DNA of 5,908 nt, taken from positions 1 through 5,908 of the forward strand of contig CAJURI010000089.1 of NCBI GenBank assembly GCA_910588795.1, in the 5' to 3' direction. Of this stretch, positions 1 through 5,908 are shown piece after piece. Below the pieces are notes generated by a model, which saw only the letters and a list, made by a program, of their open reading frames with translations, did no database searches and was not told where the DNA came from. The position numbers were made by a program, and so were the translations under genes. The DNA comes from an uncultured Duncaniella sp. Its GTDB lineage: Bacteria; Bacteroidota; Bacteroidia; Bacteroidales; Muribaculaceae. Position 1 is the stretch's first letter. Every line of letters begins with the position of its first letter.

Positions 1-8
1 TTTGTTGC

Positions 9-572
9 TCAGGAACTTATAAATAAAGTTAAATTATAGTGTTGCGGAATTAAGGGAAGTTTTTTCCCGGTGAAAAAATCTATGACTTCCGAAAGGGAAG
101 TGACTCCATATACATCGAGATTGTTGACCACGGCTGCTTCCGAGACATTGGCTTGCGGCACGATCATGCCCTTGAATCCGAGCTCGCGTGCTTTTATCGC
201 CATTGGGAGCGCGCCACGTATGGGGAGCACTGAGCCGTCGAGCGAGAGTTCTCCCATTATCATATAGCTTTCGAGCGGATGTGTGCACTGTATCTGCTCG
301 GTGGCGGCAAGTATCCCTATGGCTATAGGCAAGTCGTAGGCTGCGCCTTCTTTGCGCACGTCGGCGGGAGATAGATTGACCACTATGCGACGGCGCGGCC
401 ATGAGAATCCGCATTGCGTCATGGCCGATACCACCCGTTCATGGCTCTCCCTGACTGCTGTGTCAGCCATCCCAACGAGGGAGAATGACACGCCTTTTTC
501 AGCAGCCACCTCTATGGTGACGATTATGGCGTCGATGCCTTGCACTGCGGCTCCGTAAGTCTTTATGAGCAT
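9..572 (-). CDS. yifB: Truncated YifB/ComM-family Mg-chelatase-like protein (N-terminal domain only); possible pseudogene
   Basis: The 187-residue frame starts at ATG 572-570 with MLIKTYGAAVQGIDA, typical of the N-terminal ChlI-like domain of YifB/ComM proteins. Further family signatures are FSLVGMADTAVRESHERV (about residues 30-47), RRRIVVNLSPADVRKEGAAYDLPIAIG (split here as RRRIVVNLSPADVRK at 60-74 and EGAAYDLPIAIG at 75-86) and GELSLDGSVLPIRGALP (107-123). Complete members are about 500 residues and continue into an AAA+ ATPase domain with a Walker A motif and a C-terminal domain. Here recognisable sequence stops near residues 171-176, an unrelated-looking tail (HYNLTLFISS) follows, and TGA closes the frame at 11-9. 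ComM is known as a hexameric branch-migration helicase in natural transformation; without the ATPase this product could not do that. The gene lies 55 nt after mfd on the same strand, probably co-transcribed, with no clear ribosome binding site. Family assignment of the N-terminal part is secure; whether the protein is made or functional is unknown. Confidence 0.8.
   Translation of the reverse strand: MLIKTYGAAVQGIDAIIVTIEVAAEKGVSFSLVGMADTAVRESHERVVSAMTQCGFSWPRRRIVVNLSPADVRKEGAAYDLPIAIGILAATEQIQCTHPLESYMIMGELSLDGSVLPIRGALPMAIKARELGFKGMIVPQANVSEAAVVNNLDVYGVTSLSEVIDFFTGKKLPLIPQHYNLTLFISS
54..68. repeat. Short inverted repeat at the end of YifB homology
   Basis: GGGAA at 54-58 and TTCCC at 64-68 form a perfect 5-bp dyad with a 5-nt loop. 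Read on the minus strand, the second arm is followed by TTAATT, so the RNA would be a short hairpin with a U-containing tail. The stem is too short and the tail too interrupted to call an intrinsic terminator. Its position matches where recognisable YifB sequence ends and the AT-rich stretch (1-59) begins. It may be chance. Confidence 0.3.
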
Positions 573-627
573 GATGTGGTGTGGTATTGGTTTTTATGGT
601 AAGATTGGTTCTGGTCCGTTTATGCCG

Positions 628-3600
628 TCAGCCGTCGCAGTCCTCTCCTATGACCTCCTGGAGTATGGCTACGGCAGTCTCCACTGTGGGCACGTTGAGG
701 AATGCGAATGATTTTCGCTCATTCTTTTCGCGTATCTGTACGCGCCTTGGATGGGAGGTGAGATAGTTGATGAGACGTCCGAACATGTCGCTCTGGTAGT
801 ATGCCTTGTTGCTGTCGTCAACGAAATAGGTGAACATCTTGCCCTGCTTTAGAGCTACTTTCTCTATTCCGAGCCGTCGTGCGAGCCGTCGCAGGCGCGG
901 TATGCGCAGGAGTTCGAGCGTCACGTCGGGTATGCTGCCGAATCTGTCGGTGAGGCGGGAGCGGAATTCCAGCAGATCGCTCTCCCGCTCTATGCCGTCG
1001 AGCTCCTGATAGAGGGAGATGCGTTCGCTTTCGGTGGGGACATAGTCGGAGGGCAGCAGCAGCTCCATGTCGCTTTCGATCACACAGTCGGCCACATACT
1101 CCTCCTGCGCGCCTTCGATGGTGCCGGCCTTGTCGAGATCGGCGAATTCCTGTGTGCGCAGTTCGGTCACCGCCTCCTTGAGGATCTTCTGGTATGTCTC
1201 GTATCCGAGGTCGGCAATGAATCCGCTCTGTTCGGCCCCCAGCAGGTTGCCCGCGCCGCGTATGTCGAGGTCCTGCATGGCTATGTGTATTCCGCTGCCC
1301 AGCTCGCTGAAGCTCTCTATGGCCTGGAGGCGTCGGCGCGCCACCGGAGTGAGCGGTATGTGAGGAGGCACAAGCAGATAGCAGAAAGCCTTGCGGTTGC
1401 TCCTGCCCACTCGGCCGCGCAGCTGGTGAAGCTCGGAGAGTCCGAAGTTCTGAGCGTTGTTGACTATTATGGTGTTGACATTGGGCATGTCTATGCCGCT
1501 TTCGATGATGGTGGTTGCTATGAGCACGTCATAGTCATGGTTGGCGAAGTCAATGATTGCTTTCTCAAGCTGTTCGGGAGGCATCTGTCCGTGTCCGGTT
1601 ATGATCCTTGCGTCGGGTACGAGGCGTCTCACCTGAGCTTCGAGGTCGTAGAGGCCTTCGATGCGGTTGTTGACTATGAACACCTGTCCGTTGCGCGACA
1701 GCTCGAAGTTGACAGCTTCGGTTATTATGTCGTCACCGCCGGCATTGACCGACGTGATGATGGGATAGCGGTTTGGCGGAGGGGTGTTGATGGCTGAAAG
1801 GTCGCGCGCGCCCATGAGTGAGAACTGAAGAGTGCGTGGGATAGGGGTCGCGCTCATGGTGAGCGTGTCGACATTCACCTTCATCTGCTTGAGTTTTTCC
1901 TTGACAGCGACTCCGAATTTCTGCTCTTCGTCGATTATCAGGAGCCCCAGATCCTTGAAACGGACCTCTTTGCCTATTATCTTGTGGGTGCCTATGAGAA
2001 TGTCGATCTTCCCTTCGGCGAGGCTGCGTAGAATCTCTTTGGTCTGCTTGGCTGTGCGCGCCCTTGACAGATAGTCCACGCGCACCGGAAGATCCTTCAG
2101 TCGGTCGGTGAATGTGCGGAAGTGCTGGTAGGCGAGCACAGTGGTAGGCACCAACACCGCGGTCTGCTTGCCGTCGACCGCAGCCTTGAATGCTGCGCGT
2201 ATCGCCACTTCGGTCTTGCCGAATCCCACATCGCCGCATATCAGTCGGTCCATCGGCCTCGGGCTCTCCATGTCGGCCTTGACGGCCTTTGTGGCGGTGA
2301 GCTGGTCGGGGGTGTCTTCATATATGAACGATGCCTCAAGCTCCTGTTGCAGGTAGCTGTCGGGAGAGAAGGCATGCCCTTTTTCCTCCTTGCGGGCGGC
2401 ATAGAGGCGTATAAGGTCACGGGCTATGTCCTTCAGTTTGCTCTTGGTGCGTTCCTTCAGCTTGTTCCATGCTCCGGTGCCGAGTTTGTTGATCTTGGGC
2501 GGCACCCCTTCCTTGCCCCTGTACTTCGCGAGCTTGTGCAGTGCGTGGATGGATACGAATATGATGTCGTCGTTGGCATATACGAGCTTGATCATCTCCT
2601 GGGTGCGTCCGTTGACATTGGTGCGGAGCAGCCCGGCGAACCGTCCTACGCCGTGGTCGACATGTACTATGTAGTCGCCCGGCTCTATCGCGCTAAGCTC
2701 TTTGAGCGACAGCGCAAGCTTGCCTGAGCGGGCGCGGTCGCTTTTGAGGGTGTATTTATGGAATCGGTCAAATATCTGATGATCGGTGAACACGCATATC
2801 TTCAGGTCCTTGTCGCTGAATCCCTCGTGGAGGGTGGGGAGCACCGGCAAGAATGATATGTCGTTGCCGCGGTCGTCGAATATGCTTTTGAGCCGCTCGA
2901 TCTGTTTCTCGCTGTCGCTTAATATATATATGGTGTATCCCTCGCTGATGAACCTGGTGAAGGAGTCGGCGATGAGGTCGAAGTTCTTGTGGTATATTAT
3001 CTGGGGGGTACATCCGAAGTCGATGCTTGCTCCCGCCCCGCTGTCGGGCTGTGCGCCCGATGTGAAGCGCAGCTGCCGGAACTCTGCGAACTTCCGGCTG
3101 AATTCTTCCGGATCGATCACCTGGTCCATAGCCGAGGCGTCCCCCTCGCCGGCCAAGAGCGCGCTGTCGGAGAATCCTTCGCCGGCTATGGCGCGGATGC
3201 GGCTGACTGTGTAGTCGGCATCGCGTACGACAAACAGTGTGGCGGGATCGATATACTCCAGAAGTGACTCCCCTGATGAGTTTTCCGATGCTATGCCTGA
3301 TGTGATCGACACCTCCCGGAGCTTCTGCTCCGAGAGCTGGGTCTCGATGTTGAACATGCGTATGGAATCGATCTCGTCGCCGAAGAAGTCTATGCGCAGC
3401 GGGAGTTCATTGCTGTAGCCGAATATGTCGAGTATGGAGCCTCGGGATGCGAACTGGCCGGGCTCGTAGACGTAGTCGGTCTCCGTGAATCCGTTTTCTC
3501 TAAGCCATCTTATTATCTCCGTGAGGTCGGCTTCGCTTCCCGATGCGAGGCGGATGGTGTGGTCGTCGATTGTCTTGCGCGAGGCTACTTTTTCGGCCAG

Positions 3601-3978
3601 TGCTTCGGGATATGTGACCACATACTGCGGGGCTGAACCCGAGTGCCAGCGGTTGAGGGCTTCGGTGCGCAGTATCTGTGAGGGAGGGTCGACCTGACCG
3701 TACTTGATGTCGCGCTTGTAACCCGACGGGAACATCGCCACTCTGTCCTCGCCGATTATTCTCGTCAGGTCATGATAGAGATAGCCCGCATCGTCGAGCG
3801 AGTCGGCGATGACTACAGTGGGCACCTTGCGGGCCTGGAGAGCCCCGAGCATCATGGCCGGAGCGGAGCCTGAAAGATTGTAGGCCGAGATTATGCGTGT
3901 GCGGCTCCCGAGAGCTTTGCCCAGGGCTTTGCCGCGTGGGGAGGAGAGGAATTTTTCGCTGAGTTCCTGTAGGGTCAT
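628..3978 (-). CDS. mfd: Transcription-repair coupling factor Mfd
   Basis: Mfd is a cytoplasmic ATP-driven DNA translocase that removes RNA polymerase stalled at lesions and recruits UvrA for nucleotide excision repair. From ATG 3978-3976 the protein is 1116 residues, normal for the family (E. coli 1148). Domains in order: the UvrB-like N-terminal module (YEPGQFASRGSILDIFGYSN about 172-190, then LPLRIDFFGDEIDSIRMFN); the CarD-like RNA-polymerase-interacting domain (IEPGDYIVHVDHGVGRFAGL about 431-450); the SF2 translocase with Walker A GDVGFGKTE (582-590), DEEQ (683-686), TMSATPIPRT (707-716), ATTIIESGIDMPN (821-833) and QLRGRVGRS (852-860); the translocation motif with DLDIRGAGNLLGAEQSG (903-919); and a C-terminal regulatory domain from about 960. 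All core motifs look intact. An in-frame TTG at 3999 would add seven residues (MPRQANK); I prefer the ATG because MTLQELSEKF resembles family N-termini. The start lies 39 nt after the peptidase stop, suggesting co-transcription. No Shine-Dalgarno site is visible. Confidence 0.97.
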   Translation of the reverse strand: MTLQELSEKFLSSPRGKALGKALGSRTRIISAYNLSGSAPAMMLGALQARKVPTVVIADSLDDAGYLYHDLTRIIGEDRVAMFPSGYKRDIKYGQVDPPSQILRTEALNRWHSGSAPQYVVTYPEALAEKVASRKTIDDHTIRLASGSEADLTEIIRWLRENGFTETDYVYEPGQFASRGSILDIFGYSNELPLRIDFFGDEIDSIRMFNIETQLSEQKLREVSITSGIASENSSGESLLEYIDPATLFVVRDADYTVSRIRAIAGEGFSDSALLAGEGDASAMDQVIDPEEFSRKFAEFRQLRFTSGAQPDSGAGASIDFGCTPQIIYHKNFDLIADSFTRFISEGYTIYILSDSEKQIERLKSIFDDRGNDISFLPVLPTLHEGFSDKDLKICVFTDHQIFDRFHKYTLKSDRARSGKLALSLKELSAIEPGDYIVHVDHGVGRFAGLLRTNVNGRTQEMIKLVYANDDIIFVSIHALHKLAKYRGKEGVPPKINKLGTGAWNKLKERTKSKLKDIARDLIRLYAARKEEKGHAFSPDSYLQQELEASFIYEDTPDQLTATKAVKADMESPRPMDRLICGDVGFGKTEVAIRAAFKAAVDGKQTAVLVPTTVLAYQHFRTFTDRLKDLPVRVDYLSRARTAKQTKEILRSLAEGKIDILIGTHKIIGKEVRFKDLGLLIIDEEQKFGVAVKEKLKQMKVNVDTLTMSATPIPRTLQFSLMGARDLSAINTPPPNRYPIITSVNAGGDDIITEAVNFELSRNGQVFIVNNRIEGLYDLEAQVRRLVPDARIITGHGQMPPEQLEKAIIDFANHDYDVLIATTIIESGIDMPNVNTIIVNNAQNFGLSELHQLRGRVGRSNRKAFCYLLVPPHIPLTPVARRRLQAIESFSELGSGIHIAMQDLDIRGAGNLLGAEQSGFIADLGYETYQKILKEAVTELRTQEFADLDKAGTIEGAQEEYVADCVIESDMELLLPSDYVPTESERISLYQELDGIERESDLLEFRSRLTDRFGSIPDVTLELLRIPRLRRLARRLGIEKVALKQGKMFTYFVDDSNKAYYQSDMFGRLINYLTSHPRRVQIREKNERKSFAFLNVPTVETAVAILQEVIGEDCDG

Positions 3979-3981
3979 CTT

Positions 3982-4001
3982 ATTTGCCTGTCGTGGCAAA
4001 T
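3982..4001. repeat. 20-bp dyad just upstream of the mfd start
   Basis: ATTTGCC at 3982-3988 and GGCAAAT at 3995-4001 are perfect 7-bp inverted arms separated by TGTCGT. On the minus-strand transcript the hairpin would end three bases before the mfd ATG (3978) and include the alternative TTG start (3999). It is not followed by a T-run, so it is not an intrinsic terminator for the upstream gene. It could be an operator-like site, a hairpin that tunes initiation at mfd, or chance. If TTG were the true start, the dyad would lie inside the coding sequence. Confidence 0.5.
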
Positions 4002-4035
4002 TACGGGTGGATTATTTTTACGGATGGATTATTTT
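4002..4035. repeat. 17-bp tandem duplication over the peptidase stop codon
   Basis: On the minus strand AAAATAATCCATCCGTA (4035-4019) is followed directly by AAAATAATCCACCCGTA (4018-4002), identical at 16 of 17 positions. The first copy encodes the last residues KIIHP and the start of the TAA stop, which spans the junction of the two copies. The second copy lies in the gap to mfd and is also followed by an A, so it carries its own TAA. The duplication therefore leaves the protein unchanged and lengthens the gap by 17 nt. Confidence 0.9.
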
Positions 4036-5661
4036 GTTGTAGCGAGGTGTCGTGAGCACGGTCACGGCCGTGTCGACGGTGCGGTCGTCGCGCAGCGAGT
4101 TGATGATCTCGCCTTTCTGGTGATAGTAGCGGCTCACTATCTCGCCGGCAAGATATGGGGATATGTTCTTGCGGTTGATATCGAGGTCGTGCCCGAGGTC
4201 ATGTTTCATCATCCCGGCGAGTATGTCAAACTGGGCCTTTGTCGAGTCGTTCATGTATCCTTCGGCCTCGGCTATCTTGCGGAGCTGGTCTACCGCGCTC
4301 TCGCACACTTTGTCATAGTTGAAGCGGGCCGGGTCGATGAAGTTTTTGAATTCCTCGTATATCGTGTCGGTTATCTCGAACTCCTCGGGGGCGGGTATGC
4401 TGCTGTGGGTCGCCGCGTAGCGGTTGGCGAAGTCGAAAGCCCAGTTGTCACGCACCACATTGTAGGTGAGGCGGTTCACGTCGGGCAACTCGATAGTTAT
4501 GTCGGGGGTGATGCCTCCTCCGTCGCGCACTTCGCGTCCGCCTGCCGTGTGGAACACATTTGTCAGCGAGTCAGGTATGCGCGCCACGGAGCCGTCGGGA
4601 TTGCGGTGGGAGTAGTCGATGGCCTGTATGAGACGGCCCGACGGGATATAGTATTTTGCTATGGTGACTTTCAGTAGCCCGTCGTACGGGAGCTGGCGGG
4701 TTGACTGCACGAGCCCTTTGCCGAATGAGCGGTTACCTATCACCACTCCGCGGTCAAGGTCCTGGATTGCTCCGGTCACGATCTCGGAGGCCGAGGCCGA
4801 TGCTCCGTCAATGAGCACCGCGAGAGGGATCTTTGTGTCGACAGGTGATACCGAGGTCTTGTAGACCTTCTCGTTGAGCACGCCTTTGCCGCGTGTGTTG
4901 AGCACTGTTGTGCCTTTGGGAAGGAAGAGCCCGAGTATCTGTACGGCACTTTCCACAAGGCCTCCGCCGTTGCCGCGGAGATCAAGCACTATCCCTTTGG
5001 CACCCTCCTTTGTGAGTTTTTCGAGTGCGTCGCGCACCTCGGGATAGCTTTTCTCGGAGAATGTGTTGAGGCTTATATAGCCAATGCCGTCCTTGAGCAT
5101 GCCGTAGTAAGGAACGGACGGGATCTGTATCTTGGCGCGCTTGATGTCAAACGACAGCATCGAGTCGCTGACATAGGGACGGTTGACCAGCACGCGCAGC
5201 ATGGTGCCGTTCTGCCCCTTGAGATGTTCGCTCACCTTGGCTGATTTCCATCCGGCCACTGAGTCGGAGTCGATCATTACTATGAGGTCGCCCGGACGGA
5301 GCCCTGCGCGCTGTGCGGGGCTTCCTTCGTAAGGATCGGCAATGATCACTCCGCGGGGAGTCTCCTGGATCACCGAGCCTATGCCGCCGTACTCTCCGGT
5401 GGTCATGGTGCGGAACTGTTCCTGGTCCTTGGCCGGGATGTATTCCGTGTAGGGGTCGATGTCGTTGAGCATCGCGGCGATGGCGATGTTGATGGACTTT
5501 TCGGCGTCGATCGAGTCGACGTAGAATGTCTGCAGCTCCTTGTAGAGGGAGTTGAATATGTCGAGGTTTCGTGAGATTTCACTTTTTTTGCTGCGTGTGG
5601 CGGCCGAGGTGAGCAGGGACAGCACGATTAGCGCGGCGGCGAAAATGGTGAGTTTCTTCAT
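4018..5661 (-). CDS. Exported S41-family C-terminal processing peptidase (PDZ protease)
   Basis: Such serine proteases cut proteins from or near their C-terminus in the cell envelope. From ATG 5661-5659 the protein is 547 residues, beginning MKKLTIFAAALIVLSLLTSA, a basic then hydrophobic signal peptide or single membrane anchor without a lipobox cysteine. A TTG at 5706 is in frame but would bury this signal behind 15 residues, so I chose the ATG. The PDZ domain lies at about 85-170 (GEYGGIGSVI, then SPAQRAGLRPGDLIV). The peptidase core follows, with GIGYISLNTF (192-201), VLDLRGNGGGL (225-235), GASASASEI with the predicted catalytic Ser about 290, and SFGKGLVQ with Lys315 and Gln319. This Ser+25 Lys and Lys+4 Gln spacing matches the Ser/Lys/Gln arrangement of B. 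subtilis CtpB. YYIPSGRLIQ and GGITPDI follow, then a roughly 160-residue C-terminal extension of unrecognised fold. It is probably first in a unit with mfd. Substrates cannot be told from sequence; the exact subfamily name is uncertain. Confidence 0.9.
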   Translation of the reverse strand: MKKLTIFAAALIVLSLLTSAATRSKKSEISRNLDIFNSLYKELQTFYVDSIDAEKSINIAIAAMLNDIDPYTEYIPAKDQEQFRTMTTGEYGGIGSVIQETPRGVIIADPYEGSPAQRAGLRPGDLIVMIDSDSVAGWKSAKVSEHLKGQNGTMLRVLVNRPYVSDSMLSFDIKRAKIQIPSVPYYGMLKDGIGYISLNTFSEKSYPEVRDALEKLTKEGAKGIVLDLRGNGGGLVESAVQILGLFLPKGTTVLNTRGKGVLNEKVYKTSVSPVDTKIPLAVLIDGASASASEIVTGAIQDLDRGVVIGNRSFGKGLVQSTRQLPYDGLLKVTIAKYYIPSGRLIQAIDYSHRNPDGSVARIPDSLTNVFHTAGGREVRDGGGITPDITIELPDVNRLTYNVVRDNWAFDFANRYAATHSSIPAPEEFEITDTIYEEFKNFIDPARFNYDKVCESAVDQLRKIAEAEGYMNDSTKAQFDILAGMMKHDLGHDLDINRKNISPYLAGEIVSRYYHQKGEIINSLRDDRTVDTAVTVLTTPRYNKIIHP

Positions 5662-5715
5662 ATGCGATTGTATGGTCGTTGAAAACGTGGGTATAAAATT
5701 ACTCAATTTCTATAA

Positions 5716-5747
5716 CTTATATAACACACGACAGGTCAAAAAGTCAA
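5716..5747 (-). promoter_or_regulatory. Candidate promoter of the peptidase-mfd-yifB unit
   Basis: On the minus strand TTG (5747-5745) is followed after 21 bp by TATATAAG (5723-5716), which matches the Bacteroidota TAnnTTTG element at four of six fixed positions (T, A, T and G). Transcription would start near 5710, giving a leader of about 50 nt before ATG 5661. The match is partial and the region is AT-rich, so other start sites are possible; no better element was seen between the gene and the tRNA. Confidence 0.4.
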
Positions 5748-5750
5748 AAA
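5735..5750. repeat. 8-bp tandem direct repeat GTCAAAAA
   Basis: GTCAAAAA occurs twice in direct succession (5735-5742 and 5743-5750), read on the minus strand as TTTTTGAC twice. Each copy offers a TTG core, and the upstream copy is the one with suitable spacing in the candidate peptidase promoter. It may be a repeated regulator site or a slippage product. Confidence 0.6.
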
Positions 5751-5751
5751 A

Positions 5752-5773
5752 TCACGTGAAAAACTAATTTTTC
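5752..5773. repeat. Overlapping small palindromes in the divergent intergenic region
   Basis: TCACGTGA (5752-5759) is a perfect 8-bp palindrome. It overlaps by two bases GAAAAA (5758-5763) and TTTTTC (5768-5773), a perfect 6-bp dyad with a CTAA loop. They lie between the two divergent candidate promoters, upstream of both -33 elements, where operators could sit. Short AT-rich dyads are common by chance and no regulator is suggested. Confidence 0.35.
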
Positions 5774-5783
5774 TCCAAAAAGG

Positions 5784-5814
5784 TTGCACAGTTCAAATAT
5801 TAGATGTAATTTTG
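5784..5814 (+). promoter_or_regulatory. Bacteroidota-type promoter for tRNA-Asn
   Basis: TTG at 5784-5786 is followed after 20 bp by TAATTTTG at 5807-5814, a perfect match to the Bacteroidota -7 consensus TAnnTTTG with the expected spacing to the -33 element. Transcription should begin near 5819-5822, giving a pre-tRNA leader of roughly 40 nt before the tRNA at 5859. This is the strongest promoter signal in the window and supports assignment to the Bacteroidota. Confidence 0.85.
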
Positions 5815-5860
5815 CATCGCAAAAGCGGGAAGGGATGTTTTCCTGCCGATGTAAAATTGC
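5806..5860. repeat. Long imperfect dyad across tRNA promoter and leader
   Basis: Bases 5806-5819 pair with 5847-5860 over 14 positions (two G-T), and 5825-5832 pair with 5839-5846 over eight positions (two G-T), with an unpaired CAAAA at 5820-5824 and a 6-nt loop. The outer arms include the promoter -7 element on one side and the first two bases of the tRNA on the other. Only the inner hairpin would lie wholly within a transcript starting near 5820, so the outer symmetry would act at DNA level if it matters. Confidence 0.55.
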
Positions 5861-5908
5861 TTCAGTAGCTCAGTTGGTTAGAGCACCTGACTGTTAATCA
5901 GGGGGTCG
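5859..5908 (+). tRNA. tRNA-Asn (anticodon GTT), cut by the window end
   Basis: The acceptor 5' strand is GCTTCAG (5859-5865), followed by T8 and A9. The D arm pairs GCTC (5868-5871) with GAGC (5881-5884) around AGTTGGTTA. The anticodon arm pairs CCTGA (5886-5890) with TCAGG (5898-5902) around CTGTTAA, giving anticodon GTT at 5893-5895, which reads the Asn codons AAC and AAU. The variable loop starts at 5903. The T arm and 3' acceptor strand lie beyond the window, so the acceptor pairing cannot be checked. The gene diverges from the peptidase unit and has its own promoter. Confidence 0.95.

Noticed and set aside
60..72. Possible programmed frameshift at the A-run (GGGAAAAAAC on the minus strand) rescuing YifB
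   Set aside because: The A-run is not in the phase needed for a classic X XXY YYZ -1 slip, and both alternative frames end within a few codons without any YifB sequence.
34..414. Second minus-strand frame overlapping the YifB-like gene
   Set aside because: Its arginine- and serine-rich translation is typical of an out-of-frame reading, and the overlapping frame carries the real family motifs.
1285..1797. Plus-strand open frame of 170 residues opposite mfd
   Set aside because: It is a shadow of the conserved helicase motifs on the other strand, with no independent start signal or promoter.
2122..2727. Plus-strand open frame of 201 residues opposite mfd
   Set aside because: It is antisense to the conserved RNA-polymerase-binding and Walker A regions of mfd and resembles no protein family I know.
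3979..4017. Intrinsic terminator between the peptidase gene and mfd
   Set aside because: The hairpin at 3982-4001 is not followed by a T-run on the minus strand, so it lacks the terminator tail.
4024..4677. Long plus-strand open frame (217 residues) opposite the peptidase gene
   Set aside because: It lies wholly antisense to a gene with intact catalytic motifs, and its valine-, glycine- and tyrosine-rich translation shows no recognisable domain; GC-rich coding DNA often leaves such open antisense frames.
1..5908. CRISPR array, insertion sequence or toxin-antitoxin or defence genes
   Set aside because: No spaced repeat array, transposase-like frame or small paired genes are visible; nearly all the window is accounted for by the three minus-strand genes and the tRNA region.

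Overview
The window looks like chromosome from a member of the Bacteroidales. Three things suggest this. The proteins read like Bacteroidota versions of their families. The tRNA is preceded by a Bacteroidota-type promoter (TTG, 20 bp, then TAnnTTTG). None of the minus-strand starts has a convincing Shine-Dalgarno site, which is usual in that phylum. The coding DNA is GC-rich. A Muribaculaceae-like genus is plausible, but I could not test it by search.

Layout. Three genes run on the minus strand, so transcription goes from high to low coordinates. First is an exported S41-family C-terminal processing peptidase with a PDZ domain (5661-4018). Next is mfd, the full-length transcription-repair coupling factor (3978-628, or from an upstream TTG at 3999). 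Last is the N-terminal part of a YifB/ComM Mg-chelatase-like protein (572-9). The gaps are 39 and 55 nt and neither holds an obvious promoter or terminator, so the three probably form one transcription unit. On the plus strand at the right edge a tRNA-Asn (anticodon GTT) begins and runs off the window. It diverges from the peptidase gene across a 197-nt AT-rich intergenic region holding a strong promoter for the tRNA, a weaker candidate promoter for the peptidase and several small repeats.

How the genes relate. The peptidase acts in the envelope, Mfd acts on stalled RNA polymerase and DNA damage, and YifB/ComM proteins act on DNA (branch migration during natural transformation in the characterised examples). 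Their co-orientation need not mean a shared pathway.

Most notable points. The YifB-like frame loses recognisable sequence at about residue 171-176 and closes at 187 aa, without its AAA+ ATPase part. The DNA there changes abruptly to AT-rich and all three minus-strand frames close, so this looks like a truncation or rearrangement junction rather than a simple frameshift. A long imperfect dyad covers the tRNA promoter and leader. A 17-bp tandem duplication sits exactly over the peptidase stop codon. I see no convincing new multi-gene system; most of the window is ordinary housekeeping DNA.
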